Source: a virus
Strand: one strand, 5' to 3'
DNA: 28,607 nucleotides
Virus record (IMG/VR): IMGVR_UViG_3300024520_000380
Coordinates: 1-28,607 of that record
The notes beneath the pieces are model-generated. The model was not told the DNA's origin and searched no databases. It saw nothing but the letters and a program-made list of their open reading frames with translations. Position 1 is the first letter of the stretch, and each line of letters opens with the position of its first letter. The translations under genes and the position numbers were made by a program. Shown here piece after piece: positions 28,241 through 28,607 of the stretch.

Positions 28241-28607
28241 TTATCCTTCCTCCCTTTCAAACACGGCCACGGTGTCTCCAATGCTCAGATTCGCCACCGA
28301 AAAGTCATCAGTAGAGATAGACACCTCATGCGGCATGGCGGCATTCATACACACCCTTGTCCCCACTATTTTCCCCACCACAATCGGCCCTTTCTCGCTG
28401 GCGAGGATGGCTTTAATGGCATCAATTCTACCAATCCATGCAACGGCTTCATCGCCACATTCAAATTGAATATGCTGAAGCGCCCCGACCACCGCCTTGA
28501 GGCGGGAGAGCTCGGTGTCCTTCTCTCGAATTCGCCCTGCCAGACCGTCACACTCACCATCGAAGTCATCTACACGGCGCCTCAACTCCTTAATCGTTGA
28601 TTCTTGC
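28241..28607 (-). CDS. Coiled-coil protein, 5' end cut by the window edge
   Basis: The frame is open to the right edge; the TTG at 28585 is probably not the real start because the heptad-like helix continues upstream of it (QESTIKELRRR). The visible N-terminal part is a coiled coil (GLAGRIREKDTELSRLKAVV), followed by VAWIGRIDAIKAILASEK and a small beta C terminus (IGDTVAVFEREEG). The next gene follows after 2 bases. No family recognised. Confidence 0.65.
   Translation of the reverse strand, partial: QESTIKELRRRVDDFDGECDGLAGRIREKDTELSRLKAVVGALQHIQFECGDEAVAWIGRIDAIKAILASEKGPIVVGKIVGTRVCMNAAMPHEVSISTDDFSVANLSIGDTVAVFEREEG

Noticed and set aside
1-28607. CRISPR arrays, tRNA genes, integrase or attachment sites
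   Set aside because: No regularly spaced repeats, no cloverleaf with a conserved T-loop, and no recombinase motifs were seen by eye on either strand.

Overview
The window is a block of late genes from a tailed double-stranded DNA phage or prophage with a long tail and an HK97-type capsid. Nearly everything from the right edge to about position 1085 lies on the minus strand and reads right to left in the classic order: small accessory genes, HNH nuclease, small and large terminase, portal, prohead protease, major capsid protein, neck and connector proteins, tail terminator, tail tube, tail assembly chaperones, tape measure, tail tip proteins, membrane protein and endolysin. There is no sheath or contractile-baseplate gene, and the tape measure is 764 residues, so a siphovirus is the best reading. 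No integrase, repressor, replication gene, tRNA, rRNA or CRISPR array is visible, so the window does not say whether the phage is temperate.

The host is not identifiable from the sequence. A GH108-type muramidase, a lipobox protein and several Sec-type signal peptides fit a Gram-negative host. The DNA is moderately GC rich and coding is tightly packed, with many 1-base or 4-base start/stop overlaps.

Layout. Positions 1-933 (+) hold the end of one gene and two small genes that converge on the late unit. A strong minus-strand terminator lies at 931-978. Positions 1085-4382 (-) hold four consecutive genes with signal peptides or hydrophobic N termini, including a 662-residue protein with a polysaccharide deacetylase (CE4/NodB) domain behind a DNRLRE/CBM96-like region. 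Positions 4451-5128 hold a plus-strand HNH nuclease gene with its own candidate promoter and flanking inverted repeats; it looks like an insertion that splits the late unit. Positions 5155-6168 (-) are the lysis area. Positions 6181-14568 (-) are the tail, including two tail-tip proteins carrying LamG-like domains and a chaperone pair in the +1 (equivalently -2) frame relation. Positions 14565-18324 (-) are neck and head accessory proteins, one of them built of 23-residue repeats. Positions 18402-25332 (-) are capsid and packaging; the portal is fused to a complete MuF-type minor head domain, and a terminator-like hairpin follows the capsid gene. Positions 25395-28607 are small, mostly unknown genes including a Ref/DUF968-like HNH protein, and one possible plus-strand membrane protein at 27747-27944.

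The most unusual parts are the exported-protein cassette with the deacetylase, the portal-MuF fusion, the non-canonical frameshift arrangement of the tail chaperones, and the carbohydrate-binding insertions in the tail tip. There is no stretch of more than 300 bases without a gene; the longest gap between minus-strand genes, 27693-27956, contains the plus-strand small ORF.
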